Source: Athripsodes cinereus
Lineage: Eukaryota > Arthropoda > Insecta > Trichoptera > Leptoceridae
Reading direction: 5' to 3'
Assembly (NCBI GenBank): GCA_947579605.1
Contig: OX388312.1
Location: forward strand, 5,828,001-5,892,000
Length of the DNA stretch: 64,000 bases
Of the stretch, positions 50,870-61,284 are shown one piece after another. The position numbers were made by a program, and so were the translations under genes. Positions within the stretch are counted from its first letter, which is position 1, and every line of letters begins with the position of its first letter. The notes below the pieces were generated by a model. That model searched no databases, had not been told where the DNA came from, and saw only the letters and a program-made list of their open reading frames with translations.

Positions 50870-51307
50870 TTCGATAGTATGTTTCGATGGTAAAAATGTT
50901 AAGTATAGGTGTGTTATACCGTGTGGTTTTCAAAAAAATATTCCTAAAAAATGCCTGTACAAATTTATCAAGAATTATTTTATCTACATATTATGTCATC
51001 ACACCATGTGTCACTATTCCAATTCTCGTGTCACGGTGTTTGTTATCATACTTCTACGAAACGGCTGGACCGATTTTGATGAAATTTTCTGTGCTTATCA
51101 GGTATATCTGAGAATCGGCCAACATCTATTTTTCATGCCCCTAAAAGTTAAGGGTTCTTTTTCTGGTCAATTTTTATCATTTTTATTTTTTATGGTGAGG
51201 CATTAGAAAATACATACAGCCCTAAATTTTCACCCTTCTACCATCAACCCCTATTTTTTAATAGCGATATTAGTATATGGCAAAACAACGTTTCCCGGGT
51301 CAGCTAG
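50870..51307 (+). mobile_element. Helitron-like or similar non-autonomous repeat
   Basis: Contains ACGAAACGGCTGGACCGATT, TTGATGAAATTTTCTGTGCT and GAGAATCGGCCAACATCTAT, a block I recognise from a repeat widespread in Lepidoptera. It ends CCCGGGTCAGCTAG followed by T, consistent with the CTAG-T ending of Helitrons. The 118-codon open frame at 50850-51206 runs through it but looks incidental. Confidence 0.5.
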
Positions 51308-51876
51308 TTAACAATAAAATGTGAATGTTCTTCATGGCCAGTCAGCCTCAAAAGGATTAAGACAGATATTAGATTTCAAATCTCATATAAAAATTATATG
51401 CATTAAAGAACATAAAATTTTACTTTCGTTTTCTAGGATAGCCTGTATCTACTGAATTTCAGTAGAATCCAGTAAAGGAAAATAGGAAGCACGTTTTTAT
51501 AAAATAAATAATAAAAAAAATATATAACACAAAATTCCTTGATTATAGTTAGTTACTAAGATTAAAAAGATGTCAAATATCAAATTGTTAAATTTCAGAA
51601 TAATATATTTATAAGTGATTAAAAAAATCACCAAAGTGTACCGAAAAAATAAAAAGTGTGAGCAGAATGAAAATTTAGGATAATTCTAATGTTATTTTTT
51701 TTTATTATTTTCTCCTTAGGTTTTAATTTTTAATAAAAAATGTGACCAATAATTAAAACTGTGTATACCTACCTATAGTTACTTAGTGATCATTTAGTGA
51801 GGGGTATATTAAACTTAACAATAGTGTTTAATGTTACATAAGTGATTTTCATACAAATGTTAATTGGATTTTCATC

Positions 51877-51934
51877 ATGATGCCAAAGAAAATAATTCTA
51901 CTCTTACTTATTTGGAGGACTCAAATTATTTTAG
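51877..51934 (+). CDS. Putative first coding exon with signal peptide (partial gene)
   Basis: The sequence opens with two consecutive ATGs (51877 and 51880), encodes MMPKKIILLLLIWRTQII and LG, and meets a strong donor (TTAG/GTGAGT) at 51935. A short basic start and hydrophobic core followed by a phase-1 intron is the normal layout of the signal-peptide exon of secreted or Ig-type surface proteins. The next exon was not found in the remaining 12 kb, so the intron is long or the exon is very short. It could be the start of another Beat-type gene, since the C-terminal part of one lies on the same strand 44 kb upstream, but that is only a guess. Confidence 0.5.
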
Positions 51935-52204
51935 GTGAGTTTTTGTTCTATTTTTATTGATTTCTATCTGGATGTTAGTTGAAACATAATGATTCTCTCT
52001 ACATAGATATTTTTGTGTAATGAGTCATCTTGTGAAAAACCCCTATTAGTCAATGTATATACAATATCAATATCAGCCAAAAAAATCCTATCAGCAGAAT
52101 GTGTAGACTCTATAATGTTTCGTGCTCGCATCACGTGGAAGGAGTGGATGTCTTTGGTGACTCGCTTACGGGGTTAACAGCACAAAATGCATACCTTATA
52201 TAAT

Positions 52205-52440
52205 TTACATAAATTGGACATGTGGAACGAACGATTAGGGAAAGGATGACAAAGAGGATTGAATATCTGAAAGAAGGTGTGTGAGAGAGCGCGGGTGTAT
52301 GGAAACCACGTAGATCAAATTTTCAAGGATGAATATAGAAGAAGTAAGTAATGTATGTAAGGATCTTCATGAAATTCTTTTCTCTATGCCTACTTCACTC
52401 GGGATGCGTCGCGTCGTGATGGTATAGATAGTAATTGACA
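52205..52440 (+). mobile_element. LINE 3' end, family 2, heavily decayed
   Basis: AATTGGACATGTGGAACGAA, AGGATGACAAAGAGGATTGA, TGTGAGAGAGCGCGGGTGTA, then CCTACTTCACTCGGGATGCG and a TATAGATAG tail follow the order of 36990-37290 with several deletions. Confidence 0.7.
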
Positions 52441-52974
52441 ATTTAATTTACTGATAAATTAATTCTTAAGGCTTTAGGGGTATATATTATGTAAAATTTC
52501 TCCCGACTAAACATAAAGGAACGTTATTAATTTCATATTCACACTAACTTGGTAATGTGCATTACATACAATGACAATATTGGTGTACAAAACTTGCATA
52601 ATATGATACTATTTATGATATTATTTGATAGACTGACAACAGGTACATAAGTAGGTAATAATAAATAGTGTTAAATATTTCTTATTTATATAGAAACAGG
52701 TGTTTTTTTGACGCTAGAGTTGATTCATACATTGCTACATACAATATTATTATGAGTTGTGTTGACTAAATTACACTCAAAGGTACTAATATTGTACTTA
52801 AAATTTATGAATTGTATTTTATTAATTATATACTAGATACAACATACATGTGTCGAAGCAATGATCATTGTTGTCATTCACACTGCATATGTTATTTTTC
52901 TTCAATATGTTCTAACTTCTTGGTACCTTTTATTTATATGCAAGAATGTATATATTTTGTTATATTATTATATG

Positions 52975-53040
52975 CAGCTGATCTGCTGGCTACCCCACTT
53001 GTGGGATATGCCGTGATGGTATAGTAGTAGTAGTAGTATA
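52975..53040 (+). mobile_element. Tail-sharing SINE, tail part
   Basis: GCAGCTGATCTGCTGGCTAC, then CCCACTTGTGGGATATGCCG and TGATGGTATAGTAGTAGTAG. This best-preserved tail lines up base for base with the family-2 LINE tail at 37239-37292 except for a few changes. Confidence 0.75.
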
Positions 53041-53089
53041 TATTTTGTAGGTAGCAACTCGTATGTCGTATTATTAACATACAACCCAA

Positions 53090-53470
53090 TCCTCTTCTTT
53101 ATGTGTTTTGACGGGTGCCCCCGACGTTGAAGATCATCTGGGAGAGCCTTTGTCTGTCCTGACTCCTGGGCAGTACGAGATAGTTCCTCCACACCTCTCA
53201 TCCCGATCCACTCTCGGATGTTTCGAAGCCAGGAAAGCTGTATTTTTCATATCCTTCTACGGCCTTTAATCTTCCCTTTTATGACGAGTTGTAAGATGGC
53301 ACATTTTTCACCTCTCATTATGTGACAAAAATACGAAGTTTTACATAACTTGATTGTTGTGAAAAATTATTCTCTCTGTGTAATTGCTCTACGCAAAATT
53401 TCAACGTTACTTGTCACGTCAGTCCAGCCATACACCTCAATTTCATTATTATTTAGAATCTTATTGTTAT
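53090..53470 (-). mobile_element. LINE C-terminal remnant, separate family
   Basis: The - strand reads EIEVYGWTDVTSNVEILRRA, a stop, then KLCKTSYFCHIMRGEKCAIL, QLVIKGKIKGRRRI, WLRNIREWIGMRGVEELSRT. This corresponds to the post-RT block YLGHxMRGExYxLLQLIxxGKIxGRRxxGRRRxSWLxNLREW, with two stops. The 77-codon frame at 52968-53201 is its intact end. Confidence 0.75.
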
Positions 53471-53534
53471 TAGGTTAATATATGAATCAGGATTATCCAA
53501 GAGAAGGTATTCTATCTAAATAGATACCTATACT

Positions 53535-53590
53535 ATCATAGCGTCTCTTATAAATAAGTGGGGTAGTCAGCAGGTTAACTACTAACGGAT
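53535..53590 (-). mobile_element. Tail-sharing SINE fragment
   Basis: TATCATAGCGTCTCTTATAA, ATAAGTGGGGTAGTCAGCAG, GTTAACTAC. Tail-proximal piece only. The adjacent 53600-53690 resembles the tRNA-like SINE body seen at 32600. Confidence 0.5.
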
Positions 53591-53699
53591 GGTAGAGTTC
53601 TGACACCAATTGACAATTTAATTCATCTTCACGATACAAATATTTTTGTTAATGTGAGGGTGTCCAAGGTGTATTTGGGTTTAAAATATAATCGTATTT

Positions 53700-54890
53700 G
53701 TGTATTTCCTTACTCATTTTGTTCTTTAATGTAGGTACGTCATTAAATTATGTATCTGGGTACAAACACTGATTACAAATAAAAAATCGTAAATGCATTG
53801 GAATTATTTAAAAAAAAATAAAGAATTAACTTAAAGCGTAGGTATTAGAAAATTAGTTCTTCGAAGTACATAATGCTAGTTAAATCATACACGTATGTAT
53901 AAAATTCAATCAATAATAATAATAAACATACAAAAATTACTTAGCTTTTATCTATCTACATATGTACCTACAACTGGCAAAGAATCTATTGAAAAAGAAA
54001 ACATTAAATGTAGATAACACACACGCGCTATTCTATACATTAAGGTACAGTGCATCGGATTGACATAAAAAAGTACGGTGACATAAATAATTCTAGACAT
54101 TGTTTCAAACAATGTATCGAGACATTGGCGTATTGATAACACTTATTATTCATCGCACCCACATGCTTGAGGTGGCCAAAAGACCTTAAAGCAATGCCAA
54201 GTCAAGGAAACAAAACATGCATCATCATGACTGATATCTCAAACAAGGTGTGGAGTAAAAATAATACTTTTTTTATTTTAAAAAAATTCAAGAAAATAAA
54301 ACTTACCTACTCAATTTTTAATTATTTTTTTATCATCCTAAATATTTGAAGAATCATTATTTGCTAAAATTTTCGGTACCAACAATATACGCTTTTAATT
54401 CAAAATTCTCTAAGCTGGGGGCTAAAAAGGCCACTTTATATGAATCCCAATAGGATCATATTAGGAATTGTAAAACGATTTAACAGCTACATTTCACCAA
54501 ATATGAATTATTGTAGATGAATTGCTCAATGTGGACATTTTAGGCCTCCTGGTCGCGTACAGTTTTCATATTTTTCTCGATCTTGGACAGAATAAAAAAA
54601 ACGCATTAAACAGTTTTTTTTTTTAAATTGGGTCATTTAAAGTGACGCCAGTGTGTAAAGGTTTCTTTTAAGTCTAGGTATTTATGAAATAAGTCAATAT
54701 TTTATATACCTATCTACTTACATTTGTTGTCAATATAAAAACTAGGTTTTATTATTGTTGTGAATAGATTCATAATTATGTGCCTACATGTGATATTTTA
54801 TAATACATGCACGTAGCTGATAAAACAATGCATACTTAAATTGTAGGAAAAACCAATACCTACTTAAAAAAAAACTATAATATTCGATAA
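53700..54890. other. AT-rich intergenic DNA, no gene seen
   Basis: Short open frames (54167-54349 and the - strand frame at 53948-54142) lack any family signature. Nothing else recognised. Confidence 0.5.
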
Positions 54891-54894
54891 TATT

Positions 54895-55060
54895 TGAAGT
54901 GGTCGGTAACACAGTGTTAAAATCAAAATATTTAATCGAGAAATTTGAGGTTCGAATCCCTTTGCTGACGATTTTTTTTTTATTTTCATTAAGAGTAGTG
55001 TAACCACTATCGAAATTGTCGACTTTCATCGTCGAGGTCTTGAATTTGATTCCTGTTTGG
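54895..55060 (+). mobile_element. tRNA-like SINE fragments, possibly two in tandem
   Basis: AAGTGGTCGGTAACACAGTG then TTTGAGGTTCGAATCCCTTT, with a B-box-like GGTTCGAATCC, form a tRNA-like head. A second weaker version follows at about 55015-55060 (GTCGAGGTCTTGAATTTGAT TCC). Confidence 0.45.
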
Positions 55061-55149
55061 ATTGCTAAAATTAAATGGAAATTTTTCACAACTACGGTTT
55101 GGTAATACGCTGTCTGTTCATAATTAGGACAGCTCTGGTTTTCTGAAAA

Positions 55150-55310
55150 ATATTATTTATTTATTTATTTATTTATTCATCTTGCACATCATCATTACAT
55201 TACAGTGTTAACAAAATAATATAATTTTTTTAAAAACTAAGACGATGTGCAGTGGCGAGATTATCACTATAAAGTGATTTCTTCCATCTAACCACAACAC
55301 ATTGACATAA
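55150..55310 (-). mobile_element. LINE 3' tail fragment
   Basis: (ATTT)n at 55155-55180, then CTTGCACATCATCATTACAT, GACGATGTGCAGTGGCGAGA and GTGATTTCTTCCATCTAACC. Same word series as 6615-6745 and 5120-5165. Confidence 0.5.
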
Positions 55311-55434
55311 ACCTAGTAAAAACTAATTTACTTAAAAAAAAACATACAAGACATTTATACACAACAAAAGAAAAAAAAGAAAATTTAAAATAATATTTGA
55401 CACACACCCAACATGTGGTAGGGATTATGGATTA

Positions 55435-55452
55435 GAGGAGGGGAGGGGGGGG
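55435..55452. repeat. G-rich run
   Basis: GAGGAGGGGAGGGGGGGGGC in AT-rich DNA. Confidence 0.7.
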
Positions 55453-55766
55453 CTAGGGAACGGATACTGAGTTAGAAGATAGCATTTTTTCCTTAACACA
55501 AGATTTAAAAACATTGAGCGATTATCTTTATTATCGCTGATGTGAATATTTTAGATAAACTTACTTTTCGAATTGTGTCTTACTCTGTTTAAATTTTATC
55601 TCTTTGACGTGCTTTTGCCAATGTTTTAAATATTTACTGACTTATTTTGACACACCATAATTGACTCATTATATAGACCTTTTTTTGTTAATTCTTATTG
55701 TTCTATTATTATTTTGATCTTGACTTATGAGTTTGCAATGTACCTGTGTGATTGTGTATGATTGTT

Positions 55767-55792
55767 TTTGTTGTTGTTGTTGTTGTTGTTGT
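55767..55792. repeat. (GTT)n microsatellite
   Basis: About eight repeats of GTT within intergenic DNA. Confidence 0.85.
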
Positions 55793-56465
55793 CTGTCATA
55801 CTTTTTTTTTGTTAACATGTAAAAGGCTCACGCCGTGTAAGATTTTAAATAATAAAAAAAAAAAATAAAGATTACAACAATGAAAAGCCCGTCAGTTTTT
55901 TTTTAAAGATATAATATCTGGGTTTTGTTATAAACCCAAATACAACCTTATACACCTTTCACAGTAAGCTACTAAAAGCTGTATTAACATTTGTGTTTAG
56001 AAAATATTTAAAAAAATATATATTGCTAATTGTGACGATTTTTAGAAAGAATTGAGGTTAATACAAACACCTAAATATAGATATTTGTAATAAATCAATA
56101 AAAGATAAATTTACAAGATCCTCACATATTCTATTAATAATAGATTTCCTTATAAAGGCCATGAGAATTATATTACAATATGGTAATAGACACTTATTAG
56201 TAAAACCTTGTTACGGTCATAGATTTAACCTTCTTGCAATAATGTAATGTGTAAAATTGTCTATAATTTTCTTTTCAAATATCTTCTTTCCATTTTACTC
56301 CAGTCATCTTCTTTTAACAGACAACTCGTATGAATAATGACAATAATGTAGACCTTAGTAGGCATAATTTTCGCCCTATTATCGTGTTGATTGTTCAGAA
56401 GTGATTTGAAGTATGTAAAACAATGCTTGATTATTATAACCTCATAAATAACAAAGATATTATAC

Positions 56466-56765
56466 AACATCACACCACTTCCCTCGTGGGTTGGCAGAAA
56501 GAAACGAGCTCTAATTTCTCCTATCCTTGCTTACGCTTTTCGTTTCCATCGTACAATTCCCCATGCAAGATCTCCTATTTAATGTGCTCAAACACGTGTT
56601 TATCTTGTAGAATCTGGTTTAAAATAAGATATGATTACGCAATTAGATCTTCGATAGGCCACGTCTCCGAGCACCATTCGTCTCAACCAAATATAATATT
56701 TTCTTAGTCGTTCTGTCCTCGTTTATTACTTCAACGAGCCACAAACCATCGTGACTTATTTAAAT
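56466..56765 (-). mobile_element. LINE 3' end, family 3
   Basis: CACCACTTCCCTCGTGGGTT, CCTATCCTTGCTTACGCTTT, AGGCCACGTCTCCGAGCACC, CTTAGTCGTTCTGTCCTCGT and GAGCCACAAACCATCGTGAC align in order with 28030-28318. Both copies are on the - strand and lack intact frames. Confidence 0.7.
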
Positions 56766-56959
56766 AATAAGAATATTTTTCAATACTTTGACGTTTTCTT
56801 TCTTCGACTTCTTTCGATGACGGAAGATGGACTTCTAGAATCCTTAACTGGTGACCATAGAATAACAAAAGAAGCGTCGGCAGATCACAAAAGAGATGAG
56901 CTGACGATAGTTCTCCAAAACTCGTCATATCTTCTGACTATTGTGGTTCTGTGATTAAT

Positions 56960-57100
56960 ACACAAGATTGTTCACTGTGTCGGTGTTTAGGTAGTAGAAT
57001 TCCATATCGAAAAAATAAAACAGGTGTTTTATTCTACTAAAGAAACGTCGTTCTTTAGTAGAATAAAACACCTGTTTTATTTTTTCGACACAAGATTGTT
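56960..57100. mobile_element. Perfect 38-bp-arm hairpin flanked by a 13-bp direct repeat
   Basis: 57007-57044 and 57051-57088 are exact reverse complements with a 6-base spacer (ACGTCG). The arm starts TCGAAAAAATAAAACAGGTG and ends CTACTAAAGAA. ACACAAGATTGTT occurs at 56960-56972 and again at 57088-57100, as if duplicated on insertion. No ORF. Confidence 0.9.
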
Positions 57101-57712
57101 TTTATATATCATAATTGCCTGCGGTTGTAGATAATTATGTAAAAATAACTATAATATAACCGATATTGCTTGATCATAGTGAGTTTTCATACATATGTAA
57201 GTATGTATATGAATATTAAAGACGTTTGTGTTTTGATAAAAATAAATGTTATTGACATTAAATTTTATATACTAGAAATGCCTTTAGTTATTGCTTTTTG
57301 ATTCACACAATAAACAAAAAAAAAACATAAGATATGCCCAAAAAAAAATAAGAATCAGGTTATGTAATGCAAATTAGAAAAGACAGAAAACAATATACAA
57401 AACAATAACAAATTATATTTAGTACCTACCTAGAAAAACATGTCTTTCAAATCTTTTCATGATGTGAGAGAGGATTTTCTTGGTTTGAATGGGATTGACG
57501 ATGTCCACATTACTGTTAAAAATGATCAACGATCTTTGTCTTTCTATCCTTCTCCTTTCGTCAACATAGAAAAAGAAAGAGGAAAAAATCATTCGTTTGG
57601 TCGTTCGTTCAACGACGCGACGTCTGTAATGAAAATATTATTAAGTAGACTCAGTACATATAGCGATCTTTTGACCGACTATCACTAAACAATATATGTA
57701 CCTACATTACAT

Positions 57713-58434
57713 ATGCTGAAAGTGCTGCCAGTAAACATTAACAATACGGAACTTACACAGACAAATACAGTTAAGTACTTAGGACACATTATTAAAAGTG
57801 ATCTAACTGACGACGACGATATCGACAGACAAAGACGCAACCTTAGTATAATTTCAAATATGCTCGCGAGGACTTTTTATAAGTGTAGTGATAATGTGAA
57901 GAAAATTATATTTAATGCCTGTTGTACAAACCTTTACACATGTCAACTATGGACGAACTACAGACTGACCACTGTCAACAAACTTAGAATACAGTATAAT
58001 GATGCATATCGGATACTGTTTGGACATCCGAGATACACCAGTGCATCCCAAATGTTTACAGATGGTAAGACAAACGACTTTAAGACGACTATGAGACTGA
58101 AAATCTACGGTTTTAGAACCCGACTGACGATTATAAATAACACACTTTTACAAGCTGCTTCCGAAAGACAAGTACAACAACTGACGCAAAGATGGATTAC
58201 CTACTTTATTAATTAAGAACCTAACATAGGTACTCTGGATTATCATTCTTGTTATGTACATTCTTCTCTTTTTTTCTATATATTTTACATTATGTTTTTT
58301 TTTCCCTCTTCTAATAATCTGTATTTTTATATATATATATTATAATATAACATATGTATTTGATAATTATGGACTTGAGAGGTCTGCACATCCCACCTCC
58401 AAGTCTGGAATAAAGGCTTAAATAAATAAAAAAA
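57713..58434 (+). mobile_element. Non-LTR retrotransposon 3' end with 167-codon ORF
   Basis: The frame 57713-58216 encodes NTVKYLGHIIKSDLTDDDDI, DRQRRNLSIISNMLARTFYK, CTNLYTCQLWTNYRLTTVNK, LRIQYNDAYRILFGHPRYTS then ASQMF. These are the C-terminal (thumb and beyond) blocks of a CR1/Jockey-like LINE reverse transcriptase: YLGxxI, DDxDIxRQRRxLYxxxN, LYxCxLWxxY and YNxxxRxLFxxPRxxSAS. The catalytic box is missing. The 3' UTR ends AATAAAGGCTTAAATAAATA, a typical LINE tail. The open reading frame without stops suggests a recent copy. The 82-codon frame just upstream (57440-57688) is not clearly part of it. Confidence 0.8.
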
Positions 58435-59029
58435 TTACATTGTGTTATTTATTTTGCTACAGATGATTAGAGGATATTATACTAAATAGATCACAAGTAC
58501 AAAGTAACCAATACCGATTGCATGATGTGATTACTTAGTACCTATTCGTTATTTGTAACCTACGACATACAATATCTACTTAATAATAATAGTAATGTGT
58601 GCAAAGAGTATTTTGTATCTGGTAGTTGACCTGACCTTGTACTTACTAACGGAGCGTGAAACTGAATGCAGCATACACAGTATGTTGTAGGTAATACATA
58701 GATTAGTACTTTATTAGTATCTCATTATTACTATTAGTATCTGATATTGTAAACCATCTATGTGAATGCAAAAGTTTATTATATGGATAATTCGTATTAT
58801 GATTAGAAAATAGCATATATTTTTAATCCATACCAGATACCTACTAGGTAGGGTAGAGTACACTATATTGTACCGCCTATTAAATCGTACCACCTCAATA
58901 TTTCCGAAAGTACGCATATTTTTTATAAAATTTTAACTCAAATTTCATAGCATAAACATTTCTATCATGTTGACATATTTATTTGATTTGTTTGTGTCAA
59001 AATAAATATATCTCTCTCTCTCTCTGGTT

Positions 59030-59560
59030 TCAATCCTGGGATTGGTTTGCAGCAAATATCTCTTTAATTCTTCTCCTCCACTCCTCCCTGTCTTGTGCGG
59101 TTCTTTTAAATTCTGCATATGATGAGCAGCGCATGTCCACCAACAGGTCCTCCAGGTACTCTCGGCGTGGGCGTCCCCTAGAGTTTGTCCCCTCGGTCAT
59201 ACCCTCCATTACGGCATGCAAGAGGCCTTCTTGTCGTATTACATGGCCGATCCACCTTGCACGCCTTTCTGACAAGATCTTGAGCAGGTGCCTTCCTCCT
59301 TCGATTCTTTGAAGGACTTCTTCGTTTGTGATGTGGTCTCTCCAGGAAATTCCTAATAGTCTTCTATAGGTCCACATCTCAAACGCCTCTAGTCTTCGTT
59401 TATCTCTTTCAGATAGGCACCATGTCTCGCAGCCGTACATCAGGATACTCCATACATAGGTCTTGATGAGGAGTATTCTCAGTCTCAGGTCTATATTGTT
59501 TGATTCTATTATTTTCGACTTTTTATTAAATGCAAGTCTAGCCTGATGTATACGGCTGTG
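59030..59560 (-). mobile_element. Non-LTR retrotransposon C-terminal ORF, family 1
   Basis: The - strand encodes ARLAFNKKSKIIESNNIDLR, TYVWSILMYGCETWCLSERD, KRRLEAFEMWTYRRLLGISW, RARWIGHVIRQEG, RGRPRREYLEDL and DREEWRRRIKEIFAANQSQD. This is the same architecture as 21059-21520 but clearly another lineage member. It is open over about 175 codons, with (GA)n at the tail (58985-59025). The ORF as read begins inside the inverted-repeat arm, so its first residues are not LINE sequence. Confidence 0.85.
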
Positions 59561-59647
59561 AAATATGCGTACTTTCGGAAATATTGAGGTGGTACGATTT
59601 AATAGGCGGTACAATATAGTGTACTCTACCCTACCTAGTAGGTATCT

Positions 59648-59799
59648 GAGCCCGTAGACAATTTGTACTTGGCGATCGCCTACAAACGAATTTTCGTCAA
59701 TAACTGCAACAATAACGCATAATTATACGGTACGTGTAGGTAGATTGTCGAAAAGTTCGCCAGTAGACGATCGCTAAGTACAAATTGTCTACGGGTTCT
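59648..59799. mobile_element. 152-bp foldback insertion inside the right inverted arm
   Basis: The start GAGCCCGTAGACAATTTGTA is mirrored by TACAAATTGTCTACGGG near the end; GGCGATCGCCTAC pairs with GTAGACGATCGCT. The element is missing from the left arm, so its boundaries are exact. TCT precedes it and closes it, a candidate 3-bp target duplication. Confidence 0.9.
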
Positions 59800-60661
59800 G
59801 GTATGGATTAAAAATATATGCTATTTTCTAATCATAATATATCATGAACAAATTATTATTTTTTGGCAATTCGATATAATTTTTTCAGTTGGTATCTAAG
59901 GGCATAACACATTTATCGGAAATTATAATATATTACTTTGTAATTATTACCGTTTTAATTCGAAATTTGTATAGTTTGAAAAAGTTTTTGCAATTTAAGC
60001 ATAAGTTTTGAGTTTAGTTTGATAAGTATTTGTTGTTTTCTGATATTTGAGCGAGTTCGTTAAATCGTACCACCATGATGCTTCTAAATCGTACCGCTAC
60101 GATATAGAGAACCTCTAGTAGTAAATACTTGGTATATTTTTAATTTATTTGGTAAATGGGAAATAATCTCAGAAATTGTTATGGTTTTTAGAGTAAATGG
60201 TTATTTCTCCATATCACGTTGTACTAGGCTAAATATATTTTAAGAAGTATTTTTATTTGTTTCGTTACTGTTGGGCTATTTTTTGTTTGAAATTTACGTA
60301 GAGGTACGATTTAAATACCAGTGGTACGATATAGTAGCCCGGTCTGCTATATCGTACCGATGACAACTTTTTTTTCAAAACTATTTTTTATAATGTTCAT
60401 GTCACTTTTGACCTTTTTGAAATACATAATTAGATAGCCAACTAAATACTCTTTCATTTGGTATATTGAAATATTTACCATGATATTTAGTTTTTACAAA
60501 AAATCACTTTCCGCAAAACCGCTACAATTTAGCCAACTCTCCCCTACCAACTGTATCCATTATACTCGTACTATATATTTTTCTATACCATCGCGGTACT
60601 TCTATACCATCTTTTATATTATCTATATTTCTACCCATACATCACTCCACTACTAAGAGAC

Positions 60662-60930
60662 CTACACTGGCTGTGAGTCCCAGAGAGAGTGGAGTTTAAA
60701 TTGTGTCTCACTGTCCATAAGGCCTTAAGCGGCACGGCACCCACATGTCTCACCGATTTCTGTTCTATTGACTAAACTCCGAGACGACCACTGCGCTCAG
60801 CCTCTTCTGCTGTCAATAAACTCGTGAAATCCAATATGGCGAACGCCTCCCAATTTGCAGGAAGGAACTTCAGAGCCGCCATGCCAACTGCTTGAAACAG
60901 ACTGCCCACTGACCTGAGAGAGAATCATTC
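60662..60930 (+). mobile_element. LINE C-terminal remnant (CR1/L2 type)
   Basis: Encodes LHWL, a stop, VPERVEFKLCLTVHKALSGT then APTCLTDFC, later RRPLRSASSAVNKLV, FRAAMPTA, a stop, and NRLPTDLREN. This matches the LHWLPVRxRIxFKLCLLVYKALNGxAPxYLxDLC ... RLWNSLPxxLR end of CR1/L2 elements. At least three in-frame stops and a frameshift show it is old. Confidence 0.75.
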
Positions 60931-61110
60931 TACAAACATGCAAGTTTTATTATTAAAAATTAAGAGATTCAGAATAGGCGGCATATCTCATTGCTGAATT
61001 GAAGATATAATATATACTATATATTATAATTATAGTCTTATTAGTGAGGTGGTTTTACTAACATCCCCGTTTTATAGAAAAAGTAGAAGTAGGGGATCAA
61101 CGGAAATGAT
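60931..61110 (-). mobile_element. Tail-sharing SINE, distal half
   Basis: AAACATGCAAGTTTTATTAT, TTCAGAATAGGCGGCATATC, TCATTGCTGAATTGAAGATA and CATCCCCGTTTTATAGAAAA follow the reverse-complement order of the family. Confidence 0.5.
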
Positions 61111-61284
61111 AAATAAATTACAGATGCTGTACATAGGCACATAAAATTATATAAAAAGTATTTTTTTTTTTATTGAATAAATTATAATAGGTACGAGTAG
61201 GTAGTTTGAATGTTAAATTTATCTGTAGTGTTCCCAAGATGTCTGTATGCGATTGAACGCATGTATCTATTGATGTCGTGTGCA

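Larger units (their letters stand above)
58796..59838. repeat. Inverted duplication with 126-bp arms around a LINE, one arm interrupted
   Basis: The left arm (58796-58921) and the right arm (59561-59647 plus 59800-59838) appear identical in reverse complement over 126 bp (start ATTATGATTAGAAAATAGCA; end AAAGTACGCATATTT). The loop (58922-59560) holds a - strand LINE fragment. The right arm is split by a 152-bp insertion (59648-59799) absent from the left arm. Confidence 0.9.
58849..60548. mobile_element. Candidate element defined by GGTAGGG-type ends and ATCGTACC repeats
   Basis: GGTAGGGTAGAGT at 58848-58860 is mirrored at the far right by AACTCTCCCCTACC at about 60535-60548. The words AAATCGTACC / GGTACGATTT and TATCGTACC recur at 58880, 59590, 60062, 60090, 60303, 60325 and 60350. 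The boundaries are tentative. Confidence 0.35.

Noticed and set aside
50850..51206. 118-codon open frame, cysteine- and aromatic-rich
   Set aside because: It overlaps a dispersed repeat ending in CTAG-T; the amino-acid pattern is not that of a known family.
56731..56954. Overlapping short frames on both strands near 56731-56954
   Set aside because: They straddle the edge of a decayed LINE end and have no family signature.
57440..57688. 82-codon open frame upstream of the LINE at 57713
   Set aside because: It was considered as a second exon of the gene starting at 51877, but lacks Ig features and a convincing acceptor, and sits just before a LINE; left unassigned.
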